32,074 nucleotides of DNA from Candidatus Prevotella equi. Lineage in GTDB: Bacteria > Bacteroidota > Bacteroidia > Bacteroidales > Bacteroidaceae. The notes below the pieces were generated by a model that did no database searches, was not told the DNA's origin, and worked only from the letters and a program-made list of their open reading frames with translations. A program made the position numbers and the translations under genes. This document shows, piece by piece, positions 9,589 to 19,300 of this stretch (its first letter is position 1; each line of letters opens with the position of its first letter). The stretch covers positions 1 to 32,074 of the forward strand of contig JAGHTW010000221.1 of NCBI GenBank assembly GCA_018065145.1, given 5' to 3'.

Positions 9589-9717
9589 ATGGAAGATTTT
9601 CTTAACAATAGTCATGGACCTATAACAATCTTATATATTCTGACAGGAATAGTAGTTGGAGCTTTCCTTGCTTGGACTTATACAAAAAAAGGAAAGGAAT
9701 GGCTAGCTGCATTATAA
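9589..9717 (+). CDS. Single-helix membrane micro-protein, 42 aa
   Basis: Product starts MEDFLNNSHGPITILY, with one transmembrane helix (about residues 12-29) and the tail WTYTKKGKEWLAAL. The frame is open from an ATG at 9508, but that region overlaps the 37-aa gene and encodes an unlikely N-terminus, so the ATG at 9589 is preferred: it lies 22 bp after the previous stop and gives a protein of the same design as its neighbour. A terminator hairpin follows 23 bp after the stop. Function unknown; a role at the membrane together with the other two small proteins is inference. Confidence 0.68.
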   Translation: MEDFLNNSHGPITILYILTGIVVGAFLAWTYTKKGKEWLAAL

Positions 9718-9740
9718 TATAACAACAGCATTGTATAAAC

Positions 9741-9781
9741 AAATCACCGCTCACATCCTTGATAGATGTGAGCGGTGATTT
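9741..9781. terminator. Bidirectional terminator between convergent operons (hairpin copy 2)
   Basis: Stem AAATCACCGCTCACATC (9741-9757) against GATGTGAGCGGTGATTT (9765-9781). A-rich and T-rich ends on both sides allow function for the plus-strand micro-protein operon and the minus-strand pectinase operon that ends at 9829. It is a near copy of the hairpin at 9084-9120. Confidence 0.8.
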
Positions 9782-9828
9782 GTATATATATATAAAATGT
9801 GTGATGCTTTTCGTAAAAGCAGAACGGA

Positions 9829-11304
9829 TTACTTTGCGAGTGGTATGCCGTTATACGTGATGCCGTTACATGAAGCTGCGTCTATCTGGTTCTTCTCCTT
9901 TGCCTGTATAACGGTACTGTTCATGAGAATGTTCTTTGCATTCTTAAAGAGCAGACCATACTGACAGTTCTTGAACTGCACGTTGTCGAGGTTGATGTCG
10001 TGTACAGGGAGACCTGGAAGGCCTTCTATCTTGAAGGCTGTCTTTGCTCCATCAACGGTGACATCCCAGATGGCCATGTTACCGAAGTCAGGGAAGAAGG
10101 CAGACTTGTCATCGTTGGCTGTAGCGCTAACGACAGCGCCCTTGTCGGCGTATCCTGTTTCGTAGATGATGGCTTCCTTGATAATTTTGTTCATGCGTAT
10201 GTTCATGCAGTAGATATTCTTACACCAACCGCCACGTCCTGGTGCTGACTTGAATCGCAAGCCTACCTCAGTGCCCTGGAAGTCACAGTCATAGACGATG
10301 AGGTTGTTCATACCACCGCAGAACTCTGAACCGATAACGAATCCTCCGTGTGCGTGGTGCACAGTGTTATGACGGATAAGGAAGTCGCTGTTAGGACCTG
10401 CCTTCACGCCAGCTTCGCCTACGCCACCCTTCATACAGATACCGTCGTCGCCACAGTCTATGTCGCAGTTTACTACGAGACATGTCTGTGTGTTGCCGAT
10501 ATCGAAGGCGTCACCATTCTGAGCTGTTGGAGGACACTTCACTGTCACTCCGTCGATGATGAGGTTCTTGACGCGTGTTGGCACGAGATGGAACTTAGGA
10601 GAGTTGAGGAGAGTAACACCCTGCACCATGACATTGATGGCATCAGTGATATTGATGAGGTGGTTCTTACGCATTGTCTCCTGCTCCTCTGGTGTAGCAG
10701 CGATGTTTGGTATTCCGTTGTTAAGGTTGAAAGGATACCAGATAGCCTTCTTGGCATCGTTTTCATCACGCACGATACCTCCCATGTCAGTTACCTCTTT
10801 CCATTCCTTGGCGGTCACCTTCACCTTCTTTACCGGACGCCAGTATATGCCCTGTCCGTCGATGGTTCCCTCGCCGGTGATGGTTACGTTCATAACCTTT
10901 GAGCCTTTGATGCAAGGCACACATCCTGATGAACCTTCCTTGACATAGAGGGACTTATCCTCAGAGAAGAGGATTGTAGCGCCCTTATCCAGGTGCAGGT
11001 CTATCTTTGACTTCAAGGTGATAGGTCCTGTCTTCCATGTTCCTTCAGGGAACACGAGGTGTCCACCGCCCTGCTCCACAAGACTTTTGATAGCCTTCTC
11101 TATGGCTTCCGTATTCAATGTCTTACCATCGCCTACTCCGCCGAAGTCAGTAATCTTTACCGTTGTCTCTGGTATGAAGACAGGCTGCACCTGCTTTATC
11201 TTCGGCAGGTCAGCAGGCAGATCAGCGTAGTACTTGGCAAAGTCCTGTGCCTGAATGGTGAGCACTGCCATAAACAGTGCCACCAGTGATAGTATCTTTT
11301 TCAT
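9829..11304 (-). CDS. GH28 polygalacturonase, secreted
   Basis: Hydrolyses alpha-1,4-galacturonan (pectin backbone or its oligosaccharides) in a right-handed beta-helix fold. Signal peptide of about 20 residues ending IQAQ with no lipobox, suggesting a periplasmic or secreted enzyme. The opening DFGGVGDGKTLNTEAIEKAI and FPEGTWKTGPI are typical of the family. Catalytic motifs are all present: NGDAFD (263-268), GDDGI (285-289), HAHGGFVIGSE (317-327) and RFK (350-352), carrying the three acidic residues, the His-Gly pair and the substrate-binding Arg/Lys. Length (491 aa) is normal. It is last in the minus-strand operon, 25 bp after the pectate lyase gene. Exo- or endo-action cannot be decided from sequence. 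Confidence 0.93.
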   Translation of the reverse strand: MKKILSLVALFMAVLTIQAQDFAKYYADLPADLPKIKQVQPVFIPETTVKITDFGGVGDGKTLNTEAIEKAIKSLVEQGGGHLVFPEGTWKTGPITLKSKIDLHLDKGATILFSEDKSLYVKEGSSGCVPCIKGSKVMNVTITGEGTIDGQGIYWRPVKKVKVTAKEWKEVTDMGGIVRDENDAKKAIWYPFNLNNGIPNIAATPEEQETMRKNHLINITDAINVMVQGVTLLNSPKFHLVPTRVKNLIIDGVTVKCPPTAQNGDAFDIGNTQTCLVVNCDIDCGDDGICMKGGVGEAGVKAGPNSDFLIRHNTVHHAHGGFVIGSEFCGGMNNLIVYDCDFQGTEVGLRFKSAPGRGGWCKNIYCMNIRMNKIIKEAIIYETGYADKGAVVSATANDDKSAFFPDFGNMAIWDVTVDGAKTAFKIEGLPGLPVHDINLDNVQFKNCQYGLLFKNAKNILMNSTVIQAKEKNQIDAASCNGITYNGIPLAK

Positions 11305-11329
11305 TGTATTTCTGATTTAGCCTTTATTC

Positions 11330-12799
11330 CTAACGTGTAGCGTTTGCACCAGAATTCTCTGGGAATGTAGCGACAACGAGCTCGTTGAGATAAATCTCAA
11401 GATTAGTATATTTTGCAGAGAGGATATACTGCTTTCCGTCCTGTGCGTTGTTAGGGTTTAGTCCGTTTGCTGTCTCCCATGCATCTGGCATACCATCGCC
11501 GTCGGTGTCGAAGTCAGCAGCGCGTGATACAGAAGGGATAGCAGGCAGTCCACCTACCTCTGTCTCGTCGTTGATAATCTTACCTGTACCGTTTATGACA
11601 CCGTTGAGAACACGTGTGTCAACAGCATCGCGGTCGTAGGAAGCGCCAGAGAACTTAATCACAGACTGATAGGCATCATCAGCTGCCTCCATGTTGTTAG
11701 GCTGTGTAAGTCCTGTAACGTAGCGCTGAGATAGTGTGCTGAAGGCGAGGAGTTCCGGTGTTGTATTCTCTACAGCAGACCAGTCAGCAGCAGTGCCGTT
11801 GACCATATTGCCGCTGATGAAGAACTTACCAGGCGATGATGGTGTGCCGCAGTTCTCACAAGAGTGTGTGAGATCAAGCAGACGACCAGCATGCTTTGAT
11901 GTAGTACCAGCCTTGTAGTAGTTGTTCTGCATGTTGATGTAGAAAGGCGCTCCGCCTTCCTTCACCTCGCCACCATAGGTACTGTTGCTGCCCCAGTTAT
12001 ATACTACGTTATTGAAGTAGTCGATAGGTCCGCGGAAGGCACCGCCTACATACTCATGGTCGAAACGTGGGTTACGAGAGTCGTGGTCAGCAAGGAGGTT
12101 ATGATGGTATGTAGCATTTACACCGCCCCAGATGCCACCGTAACCGTGGTTACCCTTCTGGTGGCCAGCCATCTTGAGTGACTCAGAAATGATACAATAC
12201 TGCAGGGTGAAGTTACGAACACGTGAGAAGCTTGCGCACTCATCGGTTGACCATGACATAGAGCAGTGGTCAATCATGATGTTACGCACGTCCTTTGCTC
12301 CGAGAGCATCACCATCCTCAGCCACGAACTTGCTGCTGCCTATCTTGCTTGAACCCATACGGAAGCGGAGATAACGCAACACTACGTTTGATGCCTTGAT
12401 GGTAACAGGGAATGCAGAGAGAGTGATACCACCCTCTGGTGCTGTCTGTCCTGCAATGGTGAGACCACCGCTGACGATGTCCAGCGGTTCTTTCAGTTCT
12501 ATGACGCCACTGACGTTGAACACGATGGTACGTACGCCTGTCTGGTTGATGGCATATCGCAGTGAACCCGTATTCTTTACGTCATCCTCCAGTGTGGTAA
12601 CAGTATATACCGTACCACCGGCACCACCAAGAATAGCACCAGCACCACCTTCGGCACCAGGGAAGGTCTGTGTGTGGTTACCGACCTTCAGCACTGCCTG
12701 ACCATTGTCGTTAGAACCCTTGCCATCGAAGTCTTCTGCACAAGAGAAGAGGCAAAGGGCAGCAGCAGCTACGAATATTGTTGAAAATATCTTTTTCAT
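11330..12799 (-). CDS. PL1-family pectate lyase lipoprotein
   Basis: Cleaves polygalacturonate by calcium-dependent beta-elimination. Lipobox LFSC (Cys20) predicts surface or periplasmic anchoring. PL1 signatures: PGAEGGAGAILGGAGG near the start of the fold, IVFNVSGVIEL, LTIAGQTAPEGGI, VVLRYLRFRMG, DHCSMSWSTDE (177-187, calcium-site region) and HDSRNPRFDHEYVGG, with RNPRF at 242-246 holding the expected catalytic Arg. The C-terminus carries DTDGDGMPDAWETANGLNPN, a calcium-binding motif often appended to Bacteroidota pectinases. Length and motif order fit an intact enzyme. Genes on both sides are 19 and 25 bp away, so it sits in the middle of the operon. It would release unsaturated oligogalacturonides for the SusCD pair encoded upstream. 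Confidence 0.93.
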   Translation of the reverse strand: MKKIFSTIFVAAAALCLFSCAEDFDGKGSNDNGQAVLKVGNHTQTFPGAEGGAGAILGGAGGTVYTVTTLEDDVKNTGSLRYAINQTGVRTIVFNVSGVIELKEPLDIVSGGLTIAGQTAPEGGITLSAFPVTIKASNVVLRYLRFRMGSSKIGSSKFVAEDGDALGAKDVRNIMIDHCSMSWSTDECASFSRVRNFTLQYCIISESLKMAGHQKGNHGYGGIWGGVNATYHHNLLADHDSRNPRFDHEYVGGAFRGPIDYFNNVVYNWGSNSTYGGEVKEGGAPFYINMQNNYYKAGTTSKHAGRLLDLTHSCENCGTPSSPGKFFISGNMVNGTAADWSAVENTTPELLAFSTLSQRYVTGLTQPNNMEAADDAYQSVIKFSGASYDRDAVDTRVLNGVINGTGKIINDETEVGGLPAIPSVSRAADFDTDGDGMPDAWETANGLNPNNAQDGKQYILSAKYTNLEIYLNELVVATFPENSGANATR

Positions 12800-12818
12800 A
12801 TTTTGTTTATTTTACAAG

Positions 12819-14213
12819 TTACTTGATAACCTTAATGGAGTAGAGGTTGAAACCTACTACGTTCTCCTTGATTGAGATAGACGATGCTGTAGCTACGAAT
12901 GTAGCCTCAACGATGTCGGTAGTGCCAGTACTTGACGCTGTGCCCTGAAGCGTACAGCCTGAGTTGGCAGTGAGATTAGTAGCAGTACTATTCTTTGAAG
13001 CGAACTGAACTTTTACTGTCTGACCAACCTTGAGGTTGTTAATCTTGATAAGAGCACCCTTACCATTAATAGATACGAAGTCAGGATAGAGACGTACGAT
13101 ACCTGTCTTAGCACCGCTATTGGTATATGAGAGAACGATGTTTTCCTGACTCTTAAGGTTTGTCGTCATTTCTACACCTGCACTGCTGCTGATTCCGATA
13201 TATCCACTTTCCTCACTTGTTGTGCCGTTAGTGGTAATATCATCAAGCGTAAGTCCAACGAATGAGAATGTTCCTTCGAAGCCTAAGTCAGGACCAGGAC
13301 CTGGTTCTGGTTCCTTTTCTATTTCGTCCTCTACTGGTTCCTCATCATCATCGAGCACGTACTTGAACGCATAGAAGTTCACCTGTCCGTCAGGCCATGT
13401 GATGCTGTACTTACCCTTCTCAAGGTTCATATCCTTTGTTGATGGCTGGTTGTCCACCTCTATGGTCTGTGCCTTGCCTGGTGTACCGTCAACAGGTGTT
13501 ACGACAACCTTTCTGAGTGTAGAGTTAGCAGAGAGAACCATGAGGCTCAATACACCCTTACCAGCAACGGAGAGACGCAGTTCTGAACCATTCTTTGACT
13601 TCATACGTACAGGATACTCTTCATCGTCAAACTTCTTCTTATTGACATCAAACTCGAAGTTTGTACCCTTAGGATAAATTGTCATGCCGAAGTCATGCCA
13701 GTACTTTGCCAACTCTGTAGGAGGTTCGCTACCGAATGATACGCTGTATGAAGCAGCCTGAGGCGCCTCTGTCTTAACAGTCTTCTCGCCAGTCTTCTTG
13801 TTGACGTATTCAACCCACTGTGAGTCTTCCTTACCCTCTGCCTGTGCCTTGACACGTACGTAGTAAGATGTCTTTGGCTCAAGGAATCCGAGAGTCATAG
13901 TATCAGGATGCTCTGCTGGGAACATATCCTCTTTTGTGAATTTGTAAGAGATGATTTCATCTTCCGATGCACCTTCAAAGTTCACCTTGCTCACCTGTGC
14001 CACGTATGATGTTGCGTTGGTAGCCTTGAATCCATATATATTAAGGTATGTATCACCCTTGTTCACACTCAGTTCGAGTGGTGCCCACGTGCGATTTTCG
14101 TTGGCTGTTGGATCAACAACCCAGTCGTTGTTGTTCTCCATGCAGGAAGTGAGGGATGCGATGACAGCCATCACTGCAAGCATTATGATATATTTAATAT
14201 TTTTCATATTCAC
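12819..14213 (-). CDS. Surface glycan-binding lipoprotein of the pectin locus (SusE/F position)
   Basis: 464 aa, lipobox LTSC (Cys24). The N-terminal half contains Ig/Fn3-like sequence (TYLNIYGFKATNATSYVAQV, KTSYYVRVKAQAEG). A Glu/Pro/Gly-rich linker (EKEPEPGPGPDLG) then leads to a C-terminal beta-sandwich-like module (about residues 310-464). The position just after susD and the multi-domain, linker-separated design match surface glycan-binding proteins of the SusE/SusF kind; no sequence family is recognised with certainty. Start: ATG at 14213 (MNMKN), with another ATG two codons in. The gene ends 19 bp before the pectate lyase start. Confidence 0.75.
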   Translation of the reverse strand: MNMKNIKYIIMLAVMAVIASLTSCMENNNDWVVDPTANENRTWAPLELSVNKGDTYLNIYGFKATNATSYVAQVSKVNFEGASEDEIISYKFTKEDMFPAEHPDTMTLGFLEPKTSYYVRVKAQAEGKEDSQWVEYVNKKTGEKTVKTEAPQAASYSVSFGSEPPTELAKYWHDFGMTIYPKGTNFEFDVNKKKFDDEEYPVRMKSKNGSELRLSVAGKGVLSLMVLSANSTLRKVVVTPVDGTPGKAQTIEVDNQPSTKDMNLEKGKYSITWPDGQVNFYAFKYVLDDDEEPVEDEIEKEPEPGPGPDLGFEGTFSFVGLTLDDITTNGTTSEESGYIGISSSAGVEMTTNLKSQENIVLSYTNSGAKTGIVRLYPDFVSINGKGALIKINNLKVGQTVKVQFASKNSTATNLTANSGCTLQGTASSTGTTDIVEATFVATASSISIKENVVGFNLYSIKVIK

Positions 14214-14218
14214 TTATT

Positions 14219-14273
14219 ATTATGAATTATGCATTATGAATTATGAATTCTGCATTATGAATTCTGCATTATT
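14219..14273. repeat. AT-rich imperfect tandem repeat in the susD-lipoprotein gap
   Basis: Repeats of TATGAATT(A/C)TGCAT occur at 14221-14234, 14242-14255 and 14256-14269, with a partial unit TATGAAT at 14235-14241. The array fills the short intergenic space and touches the SusD stop codon. Units are partly self-complementary. It may influence mRNA processing between susCD and the enzyme genes, or simply be a slippage-prone spacer. Confidence 0.7.
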
Positions 14274-16269
14274 TATAGCCGTATGAATTCTCCATCATTC
14301 CTCCAGCAGCCGAGATGGTCTGGTTAGAGAGAGGCAGGATATAACGGTTCTTAACCTCTGGCTGGTAGTCAGGGCATCCAATGAGTCCGCCGCAGTAGTA
14401 GTTAGCATCATTGAGCTGATCTTCTGCTTCTGTACCGAAGGCTGTCTTCCATTCGCCAATCTTTGGATCAGAAACCTTCTCCTTGGCAGTGCCGCCCTTT
14501 ATCTGCTGCTGGTAGTAACCGATAGACAATGTAGATTCATCTACCATACCATCAACAAGCTTGAATGCTATCTTTGCATCCCAGTTCATTTCCTCGCCCT
14601 TGCTGTTCATCTGCTTCTTGCTGACTGTAGCATTGCGGGTCTCCATAATCTTCTCTGCAAGGAGGTTCCAACGTATGAGGTCATACTTACGCACGCCTTC
14701 TCCTGCAAACTCCAGTGCGTTCTCGTTTACGATAGCAGTGAAGAATTTGTCGCAGTCCGTTGTTGTGATATCATCAACACCAGCACGCTGACGAATAAGC
14801 TTGAGAGCCTCGTTCTTTGACATCGCGCCAGTGTTATAAGTCTCACCCAAAGCCTCAAGTTCGTTAACAGCCTCAGCATACATCATGAGAACCTGTGCGT
14901 AGCGCATCTTAACGTAGTTGATGCCGTAGCCGAACTTACCGCCAGCCACTTTGTTGATGCTAAGCCACTCTGTTGACATATTGCGTGGGTCCCACTTTCC
15001 GCAAGGAATACCGAAAGGCTTGTTGCCGATGAAGTTATCAATACGCTGACCTTCCTTATTGAAGTTCTGACCTGCTGTAGAACGGATAGAATACATTCCG
15101 CATGTCACAGGACGACGCTTATCGTTCTTCTCATAATCGTAGAGAAGCTTTGCAGTGAGTGACATGTGACCGGTAGAGTTGGTGTAACCGAAGTCTGCTG
15201 TCTGATACTCCAGACGGATACCAACAGAGTAACCGAGCTCACCAGACTTGTTCAGTCCGAAAGGAATCTGGAAGAGAATCTCCTTGTCAGCATTGTATGT
15301 AGCCTGTGCAGCGTCGATGCCAGCCCAGAGGTCCTTGAATGAAGGATTGAGCTTATGCTTCTGAGACTTTATCACCTCATTAGCGGCATCAGCAGCCATT
15401 CTGATATACTGCTTGCGAACAGCATCGGTAGGACGCTGTGTAGGGTATGTAGCGTCAGCATCTGCCTCTGATACATAGTCTGCACCCATGTCCTTCTCAC
15501 GTATAGCCCATCCAGCACGTGTGAGAGCTATCTGAGCCTTCAGACCGAGAGCATATCCCTTAGTCACGCGCTCTGTGGTGTATCCCATTTCATCAACCCA
15601 TGGCAGTAACTCTGCTGCCTTCGTGAGGTCGGCAAGGAGTTGGTCGAGTATCACGTCGCGGTTTGTCTTTCCCTTGATTACGTTGCTCAGGTCGTCCTTT
15701 GCGCTTTCAAACTGCATTGGCACGTCACCATAGAGACGTACGAGGTCGAAGTAAGCTACGGCACGCATGGTGAGGGCCTCACCGAGGAATGCCTTTGCCT
15801 GTGCATCGCCGTTGTTATACAACTCGCTTGCACTGATACCCTCAATAGTGAGGTTTGCGTTGCCTACGATACCGAAGAGTTCGTTATACATATCGTAGTT
15901 CTTGCTCTCTGCAAGGAGTGAGTTATTGTAGTAGTTACCCCATCCACGATATGTAGAGAGATTGTCGCGTCGTCCATCCTTGTTTGCATACAAGCCATCG
16001 ACACACTCTATGTCTGTATTGTTACAGAAGCTGACTGCCAGATCCTGAGCGTATGTACGGTCTGTTGTCAGTGCTCCGTAGAGAGCATTGAGACGCATCT
16101 GCGTCATCTGTACGCTCTCATAAACCTCCTGTGCGGAGTAGTTTGTCTTACCCTTCTGATCCAGGAAGTCACCGCACTGGCTGCAGCTGGCAAGCATGGC
16201 ACTGCCCATGACAGGAAGTGCGAAGAGCAGAGCCGCATTCTTTTTTATCTTTGAAATATACTTATTCAT
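14269..16269 (-). CDS. SusD-like surface glycan-binding lipoprotein
   Basis: Partner of the SusC encoded immediately upstream. Lipobox MLASC (Cys29) is followed by SQCGDFLDQKGKTNYS, the standard SusD opening. Core SusD patterns: EALTMRAVAYFDLVRLYGDVP, MRYAQVLMMYAEAVNELEALG, IRQRAGVDDI, IVNENALEFAGEGVRKYDLIR, and a C-terminal RYILPLSNQTI segment near the end. At 666 aa it is a normal to slightly long SusD. The gene starts 64 bp after the susC stop and is followed by the surface lipoprotein and two pectinases, so its ligand is probably homogalacturonan or oligogalacturonides (inference from context). Confidence 0.94.
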   Translation of the reverse strand: MNKYISKIKKNAALLFALPVMGSAMLASCSQCGDFLDQKGKTNYSAQEVYESVQMTQMRLNALYGALTTDRTYAQDLAVSFCNNTDIECVDGLYANKDGRRDNLSTYRGWGNYYNNSLLAESKNYDMYNELFGIVGNANLTIEGISASELYNNGDAQAKAFLGEALTMRAVAYFDLVRLYGDVPMQFESAKDDLSNVIKGKTNRDVILDQLLADLTKAAELLPWVDEMGYTTERVTKGYALGLKAQIALTRAGWAIREKDMGADYVSEADADATYPTQRPTDAVRKQYIRMAADAANEVIKSQKHKLNPSFKDLWAGIDAAQATYNADKEILFQIPFGLNKSGELGYSVGIRLEYQTADFGYTNSTGHMSLTAKLLYDYEKNDKRRPVTCGMYSIRSTAGQNFNKEGQRIDNFIGNKPFGIPCGKWDPRNMSTEWLSINKVAGGKFGYGINYVKMRYAQVLMMYAEAVNELEALGETYNTGAMSKNEALKLIRQRAGVDDITTTDCDKFFTAIVNENALEFAGEGVRKYDLIRWNLLAEKIMETRNATVSKKQMNSKGEEMNWDAKIAFKLVDGMVDESTLSIGYYQQQIKGGTAKEKVSDPKIGEWKTAFGTEAEDQLNDANYYCGGLIGCPDYQPEVKNRYILPLSNQTISAAGGMMENSYGYK

Positions 16270-16333
16270 AGTTGAATATTTGTTTGCTTATATATTATAT
16301 ATAATGTGTGTATCCTTTCCTCTATCCTTATGA

Positions 16334-19300
16334 TTAGAATGAAAGACTTGCACCCATAACGAATGAGCGGCTCTTAGGATAAGCGGCGAAGTCAACGCCA
16401 GGACACATTGCATTGTTCTTTGAAGAAACGTCCACCTCTGGGTCGTAACCGCTGTAGTCGGTGAAGCAAGCTACGTTATAAGCTGTGAAGTAAATACGAC
16501 AGCTCTGTACATAAACCTTCTTCAGCCAATTCTTTGGCAGTGTGTATCCCACTGTGATGTTCTGTATGCGCAGGAATGAAGCATCCTCCATGAACTGGTC
16601 GCATACAACCATCTTTGTAGCTGAGAGAGGGTTGAATGTAGTAGCGTTACCATTGATGTCGTTCAAACGAGACATTACAGCATCTACGCCACCGTAGTAG
16701 TTAGCAGTCTCTGCACCGAGGTTCACGAGGTTGAGACCTGTCTGTGGGTCAACCCATGTGTAACGCTTTGCGAGTGACATATCTGATACGATATTGTAGT
16801 TAGCCTTTGAATCCCAGAAATATGAGTTCTGCATCTTGGTAGCGTTGAGGATACGGTTGCCGAGTGAGAAGTTAGCGAAGATGGCAGCATCGAATGTACC
16901 AATCTTGGTACGATACTGTGCATCGAATCCTACACCGCCGGTCCACTGTGCTATAGTGTTGCCGAGGCGAACCTTATCCTTATCGTCTATTACGTTGTCA
17001 TTGTTCTGGTCAACGATCTTTATGCCACCAGGCACGAGTGAGCCAACGAGCAACTTTGGTGTTGTGCCATCAGCCATTGCCCATGTACCATCCTGGTTGA
17101 GCACGAGGTCGCCCTTGCCTGTTGCAGGGTTGTAAACGGTGTAGTATCCGTCAGTACGATAGCCCCATACCTCACCAAGGCGTCCGCCTTCTTCTATGCG
17201 CCATACGTTAGCATCCTGCAGTGAAGTACCGCCGAAGTTGTATGTCTGCCAGCCAGAGGCATTAGCATTGAGCTTATCAATCTTGTTAGCATTGTATGCT
17301 ATGTTGAATGTGCCATTGAGTGTGAAGTTCTTTGAACCTACGATGACACCGTTGAGAGAGAGTTCGAAACCCTTGTTAGATGTCTGACCGAAGTTCTGGT
17401 ACTGATAAGGGAAGCCTGCATTTCCTGGTATGATAGTACGCATGAGCAGGTCCTTGGTAGTATTCCAGTAGAAATCTACGGTACCATTGATTCTACCTCT
17501 GAAGAATCCGAAGTCGAGACCAACGTTTCGTGTGATTGTTGTCTCCCATCTCAGGTTAGAGTTATAGAGGTTAGGAGTGTTTGTATTAAGCATGATGGCA
17601 GGCTGACCGTTGAAGTAAGGGTTACGGTCTGATGCTGCTGATGTAGCGTAATATACATTGATGATATCTGAAGCGATACGGTTGTTACCAGAAGCACCGA
17701 TAGAAGCGCGGAGCTTGAGGTTAGAGATCCAATCTACATCCTTCAACCAAGCCTCTTCGTTCATTCGCCAAGCGAGTGCTACTGATGGGAACCAGCCCCA
17801 GCGTCTGCCCTGTGCGAAGAGTGAAGAACCGTCACCACGGATAGTAGCGGTGATGAGGTAGCGGTCCATGAGTGTGTAGTTGGCACGACCGAAGAATGAT
17901 ATCATGTTTTCTCTTGCAGAGAGAGTTGTTGAAGGAGCCAGTGCCTGTCCTGCCTCTCTGTTATTGAGCATATCATCAATGGTGAAGTTACCTGGATAGT
18001 TGATGTATGTATGTGAGAAAGCCTGCTGATGGAAGGTAGAGTTGTTCTCGTTACCAATCATCACGCTGAAGAAGTCACGACCACCAAAGATCTTGTTGTT
18101 GGTGTATGTCAGTGTGTTGGCATTACGGAACACGCGTGAGCTCTTCTCTGTGAACTGTGCCTGTGGCTGACCGCCGCCGCCGAACTTAGAGTTGAGTGAA
18201 GCGCGGCTATCCCATGCCTGGTCGTCTTTCTCCTTCTTCCATGTGAGACCCCATTCTGACTTGAAGGTCCACATCTTTGTTGGTGTCCATGTGAAACCGA
18301 GGTTGTAACGGTGCTCGAACTTATCCTTCAGCTTGTATGTACCGTTGACACGCTCCAGAGGAGAAGCCTGTGATGATGCACCGTTCTCGTCATCATCGTC
18401 AGAGATAGCGCTGAGTCCTTCTATAGGACGCCATGTGACGGTACGTCCTACTACAGAACTTGAAGCGTTTGACTCGTTGGTATCAGCACCGCCAGAGAGA
18501 CCATAAATCTTCTGGAATGCGAGACGAGCGCTGAAGTCAAGCTTGATCCACTTGTTGAGCTTGGCATTGATCTTACCGTTGATATTGTTCTTTGAATATT
18601 CTGAACCAAGCATGATGCAGTCCTCGTCGTTGTGTGCAAAGCCAACGTTGTACTTCACCTTCTTGTTACCACCGCTGATGTTGATGTTATACTGGCGCTG
18701 CACACCGGTGCGTCCGAAGATATCCTTCTGGTAGTCGCTACCCTGCACGCCCTTCCAGTTCTCCAGTGACTGCCATGCACCATAGGTAGAGTTGCCGAGG
18801 TAGTCGTTCTGGTCCTTGCCGGCGCTTGAGTTCTCATACTGGTAGTATGCATACTCGTATGGAGAGAGGACGCCGAGGGTCTTTGTTATCTTCTTCCAGC
18901 CGATAGAGCCGTTAAGGTCAATCTTCACCTTCTTGTCGTCCTTGCCGCTCTTTGTAGTAACGATGACAACACCGTTAGCACCCTGTGCACCGTAGATAGC
19001 GGTAGAAGAAGCATCCTTCAGCACGTCGATAGTCTCGATCTCTGATGGTGAGATGTCGCTGATAGAGCTTACAGGGAATCCGTCCACGATGTAGAGTGGT
19101 TCGTTAGACTGCGAGATAGAGCCACCGCCACGAATGCGCACCTTGACGTCAGCGTCTGGCGCACCTTCAGTTGTGGTGATGTTCACACCTGCCATCTTAC
19201 CTGTCAGTGCCTCTGACACGTTTGATACAGGGATATTCTCAATCTGCTTTGCACTTACCTGTGATACAGAACCCGTAAGGTCTTTCTTACGTACAGTTCC

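Noticed and set aside
10348..10902. 184-codon plus-strand frame opposite the GH28 gene
   Set aside because: It is the antisense shadow of a well-supported polygalacturonase, with no recognisable domain, promoter or start context.
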